64,000 nucleotides of DNA, taken from positions 310,001 to 374,000 of the forward strand of contig CALOAB010000004.1 of NCBI GenBank assembly GCA_942491185.1, written 5' to 3'. The first letter of the stretch is position 1; every line of letters starts with the position of its first letter. The DNA comes from SLRI01 sp942491185. Its GTDB lineage: Bacteria; Pseudomonadota; Alphaproteobacteria; Geminicoccales; Geminicoccaceae. Below, piece after piece: positions 29,571-38,212 of this stretch. Made by a program: the position numbers and the translations under genes. The notes under the pieces were generated by a model that saw only the letters and a list, made by a program, of their open reading frames with translations, was not told where the DNA came from and made no database searches.

Positions 29571-29621
29571 ATGCAACACCATGAAAACGTCTCAAACAGG
29601 CTCTTAGCGGAAGGGGAAGCG

Positions 29622-31106
29622 ATGGTCGAGGCGCTGGTCGAAGCGCTCGCGCGCGATGGGATCCGGGAGATCGAGCTGTTCCGCGATCCGGACGCTGCCG
29701 TCGCCCACGTCACGCGCATTTACGATGCTTCCGTCGAGCGGCTGGAGACAGCGTTCGCAGCCTATGCCGCGGACGGCACCGTGCCCGACGCGCACGATGC
29801 CTGCTACCCCTTCGTCGGCATCCGCATCGAGGCCGAGACCTTGAACGTCGATGCCAGGCTCGCCTATGGCGCGCTGCACGATCCTGGGCTCTACGGCACG
29901 ACGCTCACCAACCCGGCGCTGTTCGGCGACTACTACCAGACCCAGTTCGAGATGCTGCTCCGCCACCATCTGGTGCCGCTCGCCGTGGGCAAGAGCCGGC
30001 GGCAGATCCCGCTCCCCTTCGTCGTCGACATCGCATCGAGCGGCATCCATGGCCAGCGCGCGCACAAGCTGCCTTACCGATTTCCGATGCCCGACCTCTC
30101 GGCCACCGACGACGCCATCGCCAACGGCACCTTCCACTCGAAGCCGGGCGAGCCCGGCGCGCTGGCGCTCTTCACCGCCGAGCGGGTCGACTACAGCCTG
30201 CACCGCCTGGCGCACTACACCGGCACGAGCCCGCGTTTCTTCCAGCGCTTCGTCCTGCTGACCAACTACCAGCGCTACGTCGATCACTTCATCGCCCATG
30301 CCGAGCGCGAGCTGCAGGAGGGCGACAGCCATGACCGTTTCGTCGAGCCCGGCAACGTGGTCACGACCAACCCGCGGTTTCCGAACAGCGGGCCGCAGGG
30401 CCAGGCACCGGGACACCTGCCACAGATGCCGGCCTACCACCTGACCCGCCCCGACGGCCGCGGCGTCACGCTGGTCAATATCGGCGTCGGCCCGTCCAAT
30501 GCGCGGACCATCACCGACCACATCGCCGTCCTGCGCCCGCATTGCTGGCTGATGCTCGGCCACTGCGCCGGGCTCAGGCGCACCCAGCGGCTCGGCGACT
30601 ACGTCCTGGCGCATGGCTATGTCAGGGAGGATCACGTCCTCGACCAGGAGGTGCCGCCGTTTGTCCCGGTGCCGCCGATCGCCGAGGTCCAGGTGGCGCT
30701 CCAGCAGGCGGTCGCCAACGTCACCGGCCTCGCCGACCTCGACCTCAAGTCGCGCATGCGCACCGGCACCGTGGCCTCCACCGCCAACCGCAACTGGGAG
30801 TTGCGCTACCAGGAGTTCTTCCAGCGGCTGAACCAGTCGCGGGCCATAGCCCTGGACATGGAGAGCGCCACGATCGCCACCAACGGCCTGCGCTTTCGCG
30901 TGCCTTATGGCACCCTGCTCTGCGTCTCCGACAAGCCCCTGCACGGCGAGCTGAAGCTCAAGGGCATGGCCAATCGGTTCTATGAGGAGCGGGTCAACCA
31001 GCACCTCGAGATCGGCCTCGAGACGATCCGCCTGCTCCGCGAGCAGGGCCCGGAGCGGCTGCACTCACGCAAGCTCAGAAGCTTCGACGAGCCGGCCTTT
31101 CGCTGA
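29622..31106 (+). CDS. amn: AMP nucleosidase
   Basis: A 494-residue cytoplasmic enzyme cleaving AMP to adenine and ribose 5-phosphate. The N-terminal AMP nucleosidase domain has RIYDASVERLE and PFVGIRIEAE; the C-terminal nucleoside-phosphorylase-like domain has TLVNIGVGPSNARTITDHIA, MLGHCAGLRRTQRLGDYVLA, ALDMESATIATNG and LCVSDKPLHGELK. Length matches the roughly 484-residue E. coli protein. The ATG at 29622 (MVEALVEAL) follows AAGGGGAAG at 29611-29619, which overrules the longer open frame from 29346 that runs through the fold-back element. The element lies directly upstream, so its 5' leader or promoter may have been altered. Confidence 0.95.
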   Translation: MVEALVEALARDGIREIELFRDPDAAVAHVTRIYDASVERLETAFAAYAADGTVPDAHDACYPFVGIRIEAETLNVDARLAYGALHDPGLYGTTLTNPALFGDYYQTQFEMLLRHHLVPLAVGKSRRQIPLPFVVDIASSGIHGQRAHKLPYRFPMPDLSATDDAIANGTFHSKPGEPGALALFTAERVDYSLHRLAHYTGTSPRFFQRFVLLTNYQRYVDHFIAHAERELQEGDSHDRFVEPGNVVTTNPRFPNSGPQGQAPGHLPQMPAYHLTRPDGRGVTLVNIGVGPSNARTITDHIAVLRPHCWLMLGHCAGLRRTQRLGDYVLAHGYVREDHVLDQEVPPFVPVPPIAEVQVALQQAVANVTGLADLDLKSRMRTGTVASTANRNWELRYQEFFQRLNQSRAIALDMESATIATNGLRFRVPYGTLLCVSDKPLHGELKLKGMANRFYEERVNQHLEIGLETIRLLREQGPERLHSRKLRSFDEPAFR

Positions 31107-31119
31107 GCCGGCACCGGCG

Positions 31120-31545
31120 ATGGGCAACCTGCAACGCTTTCTCGATGCGCAAGAACCGGTGCTGGACCAAGTGCTGACCGAGCTGCGCGCCGGCCGCAAG
31201 CGCACGCATTGGATGTGGTTCGTCTTCCCGCAGCTCGCCGGGCTCGGCCACAGCGACCGGGCCCGCTTCTTCGCCATCGCCGATCTCGACGAGGCTCGCC
31301 GCTACCTCGCCCATCCGGTGCTCGGCCCCCGCCTCGTCCAGTGCACCGAACGCGTCAACGCCGTCCAGGGCAAGACCGCGCACGACATCTTCGGCTCGCC
31401 GGACGATCTCAAGCTTCGATCCTCGATGACGCTGTTCGCCGAGGCCGCAGGCCAGCCGTCGCCGTTTCAGCACGCGCTACGGCGTTTCTTTGCCGGCGCC
31501 CCCGACAGCAAGACCCTCCAGCTGCTCGATCGGCGTGTCGACTGA
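31120..31545 (+). CDS. DUF1810 family protein
   Basis: A 141-residue protein starting MGNLQRFLDAQEPVLDQV, with the family pattern KRTHWMWFVFPQLAGLG and ARRYLAHPVLGPRL. DUF1810 proteins are small, alpha-helical and of unknown function. The ATG at 31120 lies 14 bases after the amn stop, so it is likely co-transcribed with amn. Its last 69 bases overlap the convergent GNAT gene. The alternative frame from 30982 is a shadow of amn. Confidence 0.87.
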   Translation: MGNLQRFLDAQEPVLDQVLTELRAGRKRTHWMWFVFPQLAGLGHSDRARFFAIADLDEARRYLAHPVLGPRLVQCTERVNAVQGKTAHDIFGSPDDLKLRSSMTLFAEAAGQPSPFQHALRRFFAGAPDSKTLQLLDRRVD

Positions 31546-32100
31546 GGCCACCAGCTGGATCTCGGCGATGAGCTGGGAGAAGTCGTCCGGGTCGCGGCGG
31601 ACGCGAAAGCCCAGGCGCTTGGCCAGCTTTCGCATGCCGTCGTTCTTCGCCGAGACATAGCCCCAGATCGTCCGGTAGCCGGCTTCGGCTGCCGCATCGA
31701 GCGCTGTCTGCAGCGCCTGCCGGGCCAGGCCCTGGCCCTGCATCTCGGGCCGCATCGACACCGAGAACTCGCCGTCCTTGCGGTCGGGCGCGCCGGTGAT
31801 CCGAGCCCCGCCGACGATGTCGCTCGCAAGCTCGCCCTGGCCTTCGATCACCAGGCAAATGTCGAGCACCGGGTCGGGCGTGCAGAAGGCGAGCGCCGCC
31901 TCGGGCGTGAGCACGGGCACGGCATGGAGAAAGCGCAGCCAGCGCTGGCGCGGCGACAGGACGTTGAAGCCGCGGATCATCGACGGCGCATCCGTGGGCT
32001 CGATCGGCCTGAGCACATAAGCCCGGCCGTCCTTGCCATTGATCCGCACCTTACGTTGCGCAAGCAGCTCGCGCAGCGAAGGCGTTTTGCTACCGATCAT
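31477..32100 (-). CDS. GNAT family N-acetyltransferase
   Basis: A 207-residue acetyltransferase. The acetyl-CoA loop is seen as MRPEMQGQGLARQAL, in the RxxGxG/A pattern, after the strand GEFSVSM; motif B follows as GYRTIWGYVSAKNDGMRKLAKRLGF. The N-terminal region (VRINGKDGRAYVLRPIEPTDAPSM) is typical of the stand-alone GNATs related to the C-terminal domain of protein acetyltransferase Pat. It overlaps DUF1810 by 69 bases at the 3' end. Substrate is unknown. Confidence 0.88.
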   Translation of the reverse strand: MIGSKTPSLRELLAQRKVRINGKDGRAYVLRPIEPTDAPSMIRGFNVLSPRQRWLRFLHAVPVLTPEAALAFCTPDPVLDICLVIEGQGELASDIVGGARITGAPDRKDGEFSVSMRPEMQGQGLARQALQTALDAAAEAGYRTIWGYVSAKNDGMRKLAKRLGFRVRRDPDDFSQLIAEIQLVASVDTPIEQLEGLAVGGAGKETP

Positions 32101-32175
32101 CGATCGCCCTCTGCGGCACCCTCAGGGTCGACGGTTTCCCACTGACGGCGCGCGCGACACTATCACAGCCGTCGC

Positions 32176-32713
32176 CTAGACCTCCTTGGCGGCGTCGCGT
32201 CGCTTGAAGATGCTGTGCAGCCACCACCAGAGAAAGGCGGCCAAGGCCACGAGCAGCGCCAGCACAGTGATCTTGACCCACGGGATCAATGTCTGATCCG
32301 GTCCCTCGGCCGGCGCGATCGAGACGGCGTTGGGGAACGCCGAGACAATAGGGATGCGCCAGCCGTAATGCGTGACGATCATCCAGCGTGGATCCTCTTC
32401 GGTCGTTGAGGCGCGGTTCTGGGCCTCGGCGGCAAGGTCGGCGCTGTCGAACTTGAAGTACGGCGGCCAGCCCCAGCCGGTGTCCATGTTCCGATAGACC
32501 ATCGGATCACCGTCCGGCGACACCGCGTTGATGTAGCGGATGTCGCGACTGCGGATGACGTCCTCGCCCTGCGGATTGGTGACCACGACCTGTTCGCGCG
32601 CAACATCAGTGCCGAGAATACGCACGACATCGCGCGACGGCAGCGTCCAGTGCATGAGGACGCCCAGACCGCAAGCAGGACCAGAACCAAAAGGACCAGA
32701 TAATTTTCCGCAT
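32176..32713 (-). CDS. DUF1523 family membrane protein, apparently broken by two 1-base frameshifts
   Basis: The main part (MHWTLPSRDVVRILGTD to the end, from 32655 down) is a DUF1523 protein with a C-terminal membrane helix (ITVLALLVALAAFLWWW). These proteins start with a basic MRK-type end and a membrane helix ending just before the H-x-T-L-P motif. Here that start exists but is spread over three frames: ATG at 32713 gives MRKIIW, the hydrophobic LVLVLLAVWA lies one frame over, and MHWTLP in the third. Adding one base near 32695 and one near 32660 yields one 179-residue protein. Function of the family is unknown; envelope location is predicted. Confidence 0.75.
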
Positions 32714-32858
32714 CGGACGCTATATCGAACTGAAAGCCGCGCGGCGTCAATGCCGACGGCGTTTCAATGAAACAGCAGCAACCCGGCAAACGATCGGGCG
32801 CTGAAAAGGTTGCGCACGGGCGCCGCGACAAACAACCGCGCGACGCCCGCATGCAAGG

Positions 32859-33884
32859 CTATTCGTTGATGGCCGCCAGCATCTGGTCGAGCATCGCCGT
32901 GCCTTCGTCACCGAAGCGCTCGGCGATCAGCGCCGTCACGGCCGGTTGCGCCGCCTCACGGAAGGCGGCGAGCTCCTCGGCACCCAGCGCATTGACCTCC
33001 ATGGCGGCGGCCAGCGCCGGCAGGCCGTTCTCGGACGCCTCGATGATCCGCGAGATGCCGCGGCCGGCATCGACGGCGACCTGGGCGGCATAGTCGACGA
33101 CGTAGCGCTCCTCGTCGGTCAGGCCGTTGTAGAACTCGGCGTTCACCAGCCAGATATAGGGCGTGATGATGTGGTTGGTGATGGTGAGATAGTCCTGCAC
33201 CTCCTGGAACTTGGCAAACGCGATGATCGGGATCGGGTTCATCTGCCCGTCGGCGACGCCGGTCTGCAGTGCTGTGTAGACCTCGGCCCAGGGCAAGGGC
33301 GTCGGCTGACCGCCCAAGGAGCTGATGATCGTCTCGTGGGTCGGCAGCGTCATGGTGCGGATCTTGAGGCCTTCCATGTCGGCCACCGAGGTGATCGGGC
33401 GCTGGGAGTTGCTGATCGCGAAGAAGCCGCCGGAATCGAGCAGGCCCAGCACCTTGATGCCGGTCTTGGCCTCGATGTCCTCGGCCAGCATCTGGCCGAA
33501 GGCGTGCTCGAGGTCGATCACCTCGTGCGCCTTGGCGATGTTCGGGAAGGCGAAGGGCACGTCGAAGATGCCGATCAGCTCGTAATGCGGCGCCAGCCCG
33601 CCGGCCGAGTTGATCGAGCTCTCGACCAGCCCGTCCTTGACCATCTGGATGACCTCGTCGTCACGGCCGAGCTGGCCGTTGGGGAACGGCTCGACGGTGA
33701 TCGCCCCGTTGGTGCCGCTCTCGACCAGCGACTTGAAGACGGCGACCATGGCACCCGAATGGCTCTCGAACGGGCTCTCCGGGTTGAGATGCGCGATGCG
33801 CATCGTCTTTTGGGCCATCGCCGGTCCCGCAGCGAGGCAGAGAAGTGCGGTGGCGGCGACCAGTGCCGTTGTCTTGAAGCGCAT
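32859..33884 (-). CDS. dctP: TRAP transporter solute-binding protein (DctP family)
   Basis: A 341-residue periplasmic protein with a signal peptide (cut near AGPAMAQK). Family marks include MRIAHLNPESPFESH, ITVEPFPNGQLGRDDEVIQMVKDG, LKIRTMTLPTH containing the carboxylate-binding Arg, and VADGQMNPIPI. It delivers a ligand, usually an organic acid, to the DctQM membrane pair. The ATG at 33884 follows AAGGAGAAC, which overrules the in-frame start at 33905. It is the third gene of the operon DctQ-DctM-DctP. The ligand cannot be deduced. Confidence 0.93.
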   Translation of the reverse strand: MRFKTTALVAATALLCLAAGPAMAQKTMRIAHLNPESPFESHSGAMVAVFKSLVESGTNGAITVEPFPNGQLGRDDEVIQMVKDGLVESSINSAGGLAPHYELIGIFDVPFAFPNIAKAHEVIDLEHAFGQMLAEDIEAKTGIKVLGLLDSGGFFAISNSQRPITSVADMEGLKIRTMTLPTHETIISSLGGQPTPLPWAEVYTALQTGVADGQMNPIPIIAFAKFQEVQDYLTITNHIITPYIWLVNAEFYNGLTDEERYVVDYAAQVAVDAGRGISRIIEASENGLPALAAAMEVNALGAEELAAFREAAQPAVTALIAERFGDEGTAMLDQMLAAINE

Positions 33885-33939
33885 GACGTTCTCCTTTTTG
33901 GTCATGACAGTTGTTGCTTCGCTCCCTTGCCGCCGAGGA

Positions 33940-35220
33940 TCACCTGAGGCCCAGGAGGCGGGGTACGAAGAGCGTGAGATCGGCCCAGAACGAGATCACG
34001 AAGAGAATCGCGATCTCAGCCGCCAGGAACGGCATGAGCGACTTCGAGATCCGCTCGATCTTCTCGCCGGTGACGCTCGCCAGCACGAACAGGCAGGCGC
34101 CCACCGGCGGCGTCATCAACGAGATGTTCAAGGCCAAGATGATCATGATCCCGGCCTGGATCGGGTCCATGCCGATTGTCACCGTCAGCGGGCCGAGGAC
34201 CGGTGCCAGGATGATCAAGGCCGCGTTGATGTCCATGAAGAGGCCGACGAGCAGCAGCAGGCAGAGGATCATCAAGATGATCATCTGCGGATTGTCAGAG
34301 ATCGCGAGGAAAGAGGCGGCGATCGCCTGGGGGATCTGGTTGTAGGTCATCCACCAGCCGAGGATCGAGGCGGACGCGATGATGAGGAAGACCACGCCGG
34401 TGAGGATCGAGGTGCGGATCAGCATGTCGACCAGATCGTTCACCGTCAGCCGGCGGTAGACAACGCCACCCACGATCAAGGCGTAGAGCACCGCGATCGA
34501 GGCCGCTTCCGTCGGCGTCGTCACCCCGCCCAGGATGCCGCCCAGAATGATGAAGGGCAGGACCAGCGCCAGAAGGCTCTCGCGCGCGCTTTTCAAAATG
34601 AGCCGCAGGGACGGCCCGCCCTCGGCCTTGGGCAGGCCGAGCCGGCGCCCGAGCGCCGCGATCACCGCCATGCACACCAGGCAGATCAAGATCCCGGGCA
34701 GGATGCCGGCGGCAAACAGCCCGGCGATCGAGACCCCCATGATCGAGCCGTAGATGATCATCAGCGTCGAGGGCGGGATCGTGGGCCCGATGATCGAGCC
34801 CGCAGCCGTGACCGCGCAACTGAAGGGCCTTGTGTAGCCCTGCTTGACCATGGCCGGGACCAGCGTGTTGCCGAAAGCCGCAGCATCGGCCGTGGCCGAG
34901 CCGGTGATCCCGGCGAAGAAGACCGAGGCCACCATGTTGGAATGCGCCATGCCGCCGCGGAGATAGCCCACGAGCGAATAGGCGAAGGCCACCAGCCGGT
35001 CGGTGATCCCGGTCCGGTTCATGATCTCGCCCGCCAGGATGAAGAAGGGCATGGCGAGGAAGGGAAAGAGGTTCAGGCCCGAGAAGAACCGGTCCGGCCC
35101 CATGGCGAGGAATTGCTCGCCGATCTGCGCCATGCCGACCATGCCGGCAATCCCGAGGACGAAGGCCACGGGCATGCCGAGCAGCATGAGCCCGAAGAAG
35201 GTCGCAGCGACGATCATCAT
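33940..35220 (-). CDS. dctM: TRAP transporter large permease (DctM)
   Basis: A 426-residue, roughly 12-helix permease that carries out Na+-coupled solute uptake. The start MMIVAATFFGLMLLGMPVAFVLG, the IMNRTGITDRLVAF and GITGSATADAAAFGNTLVPAM segments and the GxPP-type PTIPPSTLMIIYG are characteristic. The start overlaps the DctQ stop (ATGATG/TGA), and the next gene, dctP, follows after 55 bases. Works with DctQ in the inner membrane. Confidence 0.94.
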   Translation of the reverse strand: MMIVAATFFGLMLLGMPVAFVLGIAGMVGMAQIGEQFLAMGPDRFFSGLNLFPFLAMPFFILAGEIMNRTGITDRLVAFAYSLVGYLRGGMAHSNMVASVFFAGITGSATADAAAFGNTLVPAMVKQGYTRPFSCAVTAAGSIIGPTIPPSTLMIIYGSIMGVSIAGLFAAGILPGILICLVCMAVIAALGRRLGLPKAEGGPSLRLILKSARESLLALVLPFIILGGILGGVTTPTEAASIAVLYALIVGGVVYRRLTVNDLVDMLIRTSILTGVVFLIIASASILGWWMTYNQIPQAIAASFLAISDNPQMIILMILCLLLLVGLFMDINAALIILAPVLGPLTVTIGMDPIQAGIMIILALNISLMTPPVGACLFVLASVTGEKIERISKSLMPFLAAEIAILFVISFWADLTLFVPRLLGLR

Positions 35221-35756
35221 GGCTCGTGCACCTGATCAACGCTCGCAATCGAGGCGTCGAGCGGCGGTTCCTCGGCACCGAAATCACGAATGCCCACCAG
35301 CACGAGCTGGATGCAGCAGAGACCGGCGCTCACCGGCACGGCCAGGAACGGCACGAAGAAGCTCGCACCATAGATCATGGTGGCCCGGCTCAGCCCCTTG
35401 GCAGCGAACTCCCAGCCATAGACCAGGAGCAGGCCGAAGAAGCCCAGCGCCACGAGGTCGAGCATGAGCCTGAGCCAGCGTCGTGCGGTGACCGGCAGCA
35501 TGTTGGGGATGATCTCGACGCCGATATGCGCCCGCCTCGCGATGCCGCAGGAGGCCGCGAGCAGCGCCAGCCAGATCATCAAGTAGCGCGCCAGCTCCTC
35601 GGTCCAGGTGATCGGCAATGGCCAGACGAAGCGGACGATGACGCCGAGCCAGACGTCGAGGACGAGCAGCACCAGCACCACCAGGCAGAGCCTGGCCGTC
35701 ACCCAGTCGAGCGCCGCGGCCAACCGTCCCGCCTTGCTCGAGATCTCACGCATCAC
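35217..35756 (-). CDS. dctQ: TRAP transporter small permease (DctQ)
   Basis: A 179-residue protein with four membrane helices. WLGVIVRFVWPLPITWTEELARYLMIW is the typical DctQ signature (the W-x-E-E-L motif). It forms the integral complex with DctM and is the promoter-proximal gene of the operon. Its stop overlaps the dctM start. Upstream lies a 140-base gap that should carry the operon promoter. Confidence 0.93.
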   Translation of the reverse strand: MMREISSKAGRLAAALDWVTARLCLVVLVLLVLDVWLGVIVRFVWPLPITWTEELARYLMIWLALLAASCGIARRAHIGVEIIPNMLPVTARRWLRLMLDLVALGFFGLLLVYGWEFAAKGLSRATMIYGASFFVPFLAVPVSAGLCCIQLVLVGIRDFGAEEPPLDASIASVDQVHEP

Positions 35757-35899
35757 CCAGGGTCGCCTCCATCGGTCCGCTCAGGTGAGAGCACGGATCG
35801 TGCCAAAGTGGCGGAAAGTGCTGCGCCGGGCAATGCAAGAGATCGACCTGCCCGTCGCTGGGCCAGAGGATGCGTTCGGTTTGGGCAGCCGGCCTTGCG

Positions 35900-37066
35900 T
35901 CAGCCGGCGGGCAGCGTGGTCGGCGTCACCGTGACCGAGACCGGCCGGTGGTCGCTGGTCGTGATGCCGCGCGGCAAGAGGCTCGCGACCCGCTCGTGGA
36001 TGTCGTGCTCGACCCGGCCGGCGCCGGGCAGCACCCGCAACGGCACGGCACCGCTGCCGCTCATCCGCTGGGTGAAGAGGATGTGGTCGAGCAGGATGTG
36101 CGGATTGCGCCTCGGGTCGACGGCGTCCTTGAAGAAGACGCTCCAGCGCAGCCGATCCTCGGTGTCGAAGAGCGCATGGTTGAGGAACCGGCGGGCAAAG
36201 AACACGTCGCCCTGCAGATTGCCGATCAGATCATGCAGCATGAACCAGGTCTCGATCAGCTCCTTGCCCGGCCCGTCATTGACGTCACCGACAACGAAAA
36301 TCGCCGGCGACGCCTCCTGGACGAAGCGCCGCTCGATGTAGTTGCGGACGTCGAAGACCTCGGTTGTGAGCTTGGCCCGCGCCCGTACGGCCTCGACCAT
36401 GAAGCCCGTGCTCGCCTCGATCGATGCGCGGATGTCGGCGGGACTGCCGCTCGCCGGCTTCTGCCAGCGCTTGTTCGGGTCACGCTGGTTGACGAACTTG
36501 CTCTTCAGATGAACGCCGATGATCTCGACCCGCGTGCCCTGCCAGTCGAAGCAGGCCACCTGCGGGTGCCGAAAATGACCGTGCGACTTGAGCGTGTGCG
36601 GCAGCGGCGCGCCGGTCGCCTTGTCGAGCGCCGGCATCGACACCTGCCACTTGCCCTTGTCCGTCAGGCCGCCGGACTGATCACGGGTGAAGGCCTGCCA
36701 GGTCGGGATCGGCAGCAGCGAGACCGCGGCCGGAAAGCCCTTCTTGACCAGGAACCAGAGCCATTGCCGGCCCTTGATGGCATAGGCCTTGCCGGTCGGA
36801 TCGCCGTGCCGGACGAGATCGTAGCCCGGCGCCGCCAGGGCGAAATAGCGAAGGGCCCGCTCCTCACCGGGCGGGCCCTCGCAAACGAACAAGATGTCCG
36901 GATCGACCTCGGCGATCTCGACCGCGATCGCCTCCACCTTTGCCCTGGCCAGCGCCTGCATCTCGGCAATGCTCTGGCCACGCTTCGGCCGCGCTGTCCC
37001 CTCGAGCTGGGCCAGGGTGGCTGCGGCATGCTCGACATTCCACGTGGTCAGCTTGAACGGCGGCAT
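35900..37066 (-). CDS. Endonuclease/exonuclease/phosphatase family protein
   Basis: A 388-residue EEP-fold metallohydrolase. Visible are the N-terminal TTWNVEH (Asn of the metal site), DILFVCEGP (Glu), GVHLKSKF, VVGDVNDGPG (the catalytic D-x-N) and TSDHRPVSV (the Ser-Asp-His end). No signal peptide, membrane helix or extra domain is seen, so it is a cytoplasmic nuclease or phosphodiesterase of unknown substrate. The ATG at 37066 (MPPFKLTTW) has a GAGGAGAG ribosome site. It is separate from the TRAP operon downstream. Confidence 0.88.
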   Translation of the reverse strand: MPPFKLTTWNVEHAAATLAQLEGTARPKRGQSIAEMQALARAKVEAIAVEIAEVDPDILFVCEGPPGEERALRYFALAAPGYDLVRHGDPTGKAYAIKGRQWLWFLVKKGFPAAVSLLPIPTWQAFTRDQSGGLTDKGKWQVSMPALDKATGAPLPHTLKSHGHFRHPQVACFDWQGTRVEIIGVHLKSKFVNQRDPNKRWQKPASGSPADIRASIEASTGFMVEAVRARAKLTTEVFDVRNYIERRFVQEASPAIFVVGDVNDGPGKELIETWFMLHDLIGNLQGDVFFARRFLNHALFDTEDRLRWSVFFKDAVDPRRNPHILLDHILFTQRMSGSGAVPLRVLPGAGRVEHDIHERVASLLPRGITTSDHRPVSVTVTPTTLPAG

Positions 37067-37126
37067 CAGGGCTCTCCTCGACCCGGCGGGTCCGAGCCCT
37101 CGAGCCCGCACCCGCCGCCGAAGCGC

Positions 37127-37957
37127 CTAGAACTTGTAGTTCACCGTGAAGGCTGCGAGGAACTGGTTCTCGTTGCCCTCGTCATTGACGATCGGGCTGT
37201 CCTCGGCGTCGCCCAGCATGCGCTTGTACTGTGCAGCCAGCGTCGTCGACCAACTATCGGTGAAGCTGTAGGTCGTGGTCACACCGAAGCCGAAATCCTT
37301 GAAGCCGGCATCGGCATCATAGGTGTCGAGACCGCTGCGCTGTGAGGCGCGCCCACCGATGCCGAAATACTCCTGCATGTAGTCGTCGCTCGCCCAAGTC
37401 GCGAAGACTTCCGAGCCGAGCGAGAACTTGCTCTCCGGCAAGGCGTTGAAGTAGCTCAGCCGCGGCGAGACCAGGTAGCCGTTGCCGTTCGCAACGTCGC
37501 CGCCGGCATCGATCGACGGGGTCAAGGAGAGCGTCGGCTGGGGAAACAGATCCCAACCCACCGTGCCGCCCACCATCACCGACAGATCGGTGTTGTCGAG
37601 ATCGTCGACGCGGTTGTTGTCGACGTCGTCACGCTCGGGCACGTACTGGCCCCAAAGTCCGGCACGCATTTGCGGGTGCGGCACGAAGTTGGAGCGCAGC
37701 ACCGGGCCGGTGATCCGAACGAAGGTGTTCGGATCGTAGAGATCGGTCGCGCTGAAGAGCCAGTTCGGCGCCGCCGTGTAGTCATCCGAGCCCTCGTAGT
37801 CCGGCACCAGTGCGGCACCGAGCCCGACCGTGTAGTCGGCCGCCTGAGCCGGCTGCGCCGCGACGGCGAGAACAGCCGCAACGACGAGGCTGGAAACGAG
37901 CGCTCCGCCGAGCCGCGCGCTCCGGCCGGCTGAAGAGGCTAACGAATGTGCAGTCAT
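37127..37957 (-). CDS. MipA/OmpV family outer membrane protein
   Basis: A 276-residue outer-membrane barrel with a signal peptide ending AQAAD. The mature start YTVGLGAALVPDYEGSDDYTAAP is the hallmark of the family, followed by alternating beta strands and the terminal aromatic FTVNYKF needed for barrel insertion. Family members interact with murein enzymes or act as envelope stress proteins; role here is unknown. The ATG at 37957 follows AGGAG at a spacing of about 10. Longer open frame upstream to 38761 is antisense to the META gene and is rejected. Confidence 0.9.
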   Translation of the reverse strand: MTAHSLASSAGRSARLGGALVSSLVVAAVLAVAAQPAQAADYTVGLGAALVPDYEGSDDYTAAPNWLFSATDLYDPNTFVRITGPVLRSNFVPHPQMRAGLWGQYVPERDDVDNNRVDDLDNTDLSVMVGGTVGWDLFPQPTLSLTPSIDAGGDVANGNGYLVSPRLSYFNALPESKFSLGSEVFATWASDDYMQEYFGIGGRASQRSGLDTYDADAGFKDFGFGVTTTYSFTDSWSTTLAAQYKRMLGDAEDSPIVNDEGNENQFLAAFTVNYKF

Positions 37958-38212
37958 GACCTGAAGTCTCCTGAAAATGCTGCTGCTTAGGTAAGCCTTG
38001 GCCTCGGTCCAACAAAGCGCGAAGCCTGCTCTCGCGCGCCTTTTGCGCCCGACGTGGCGCTGCCGCATCAGACCCGTGCGGCGCAGCGATGCGGCGGCAG
38101 CGCCTCGGCCGATCTTGGCGCTTGACCCGCGGCTGGCCGTCCGCTTGCCTGCAATCGGGCAGGGCGTCACGGCGATGATCGCGCGACGCTCGGCCAATCG
38201 GGGGAAAGCCTT

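Larger units (their letters stand above)
29337..29604. mobile_element. 268-bp non-coding fold-back (MITE-like) element with perfect 34-bp inverted termini
   Basis: Bases 29337-29370 and 29571-29604 are exact reverse complements over all 34 positions (outer end AGAGCCTGTTTGAGACG). Between them are two side-by-side nested hairpins and no plausible gene. Outer bases beyond the termini do not pair, and no clear target-site duplication was seen. The size, the perfect termini and the lack of coding capacity are those of a miniature inverted-repeat element, but the identity of any parent transposase is unknown. It fills the space between uup and amn, ending 17 bases before the amn ATG, so it probably supplies or disrupts the amn leader and could act in the mRNA as structured 5' UTR. 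Confidence 0.75.

Noticed and set aside
29346..29621. N-terminal extension of amn through the fold-back element
   Set aside because: The extra residues are low-quality and cross the inverted repeats; a good ribosome site and family start are at 29622.
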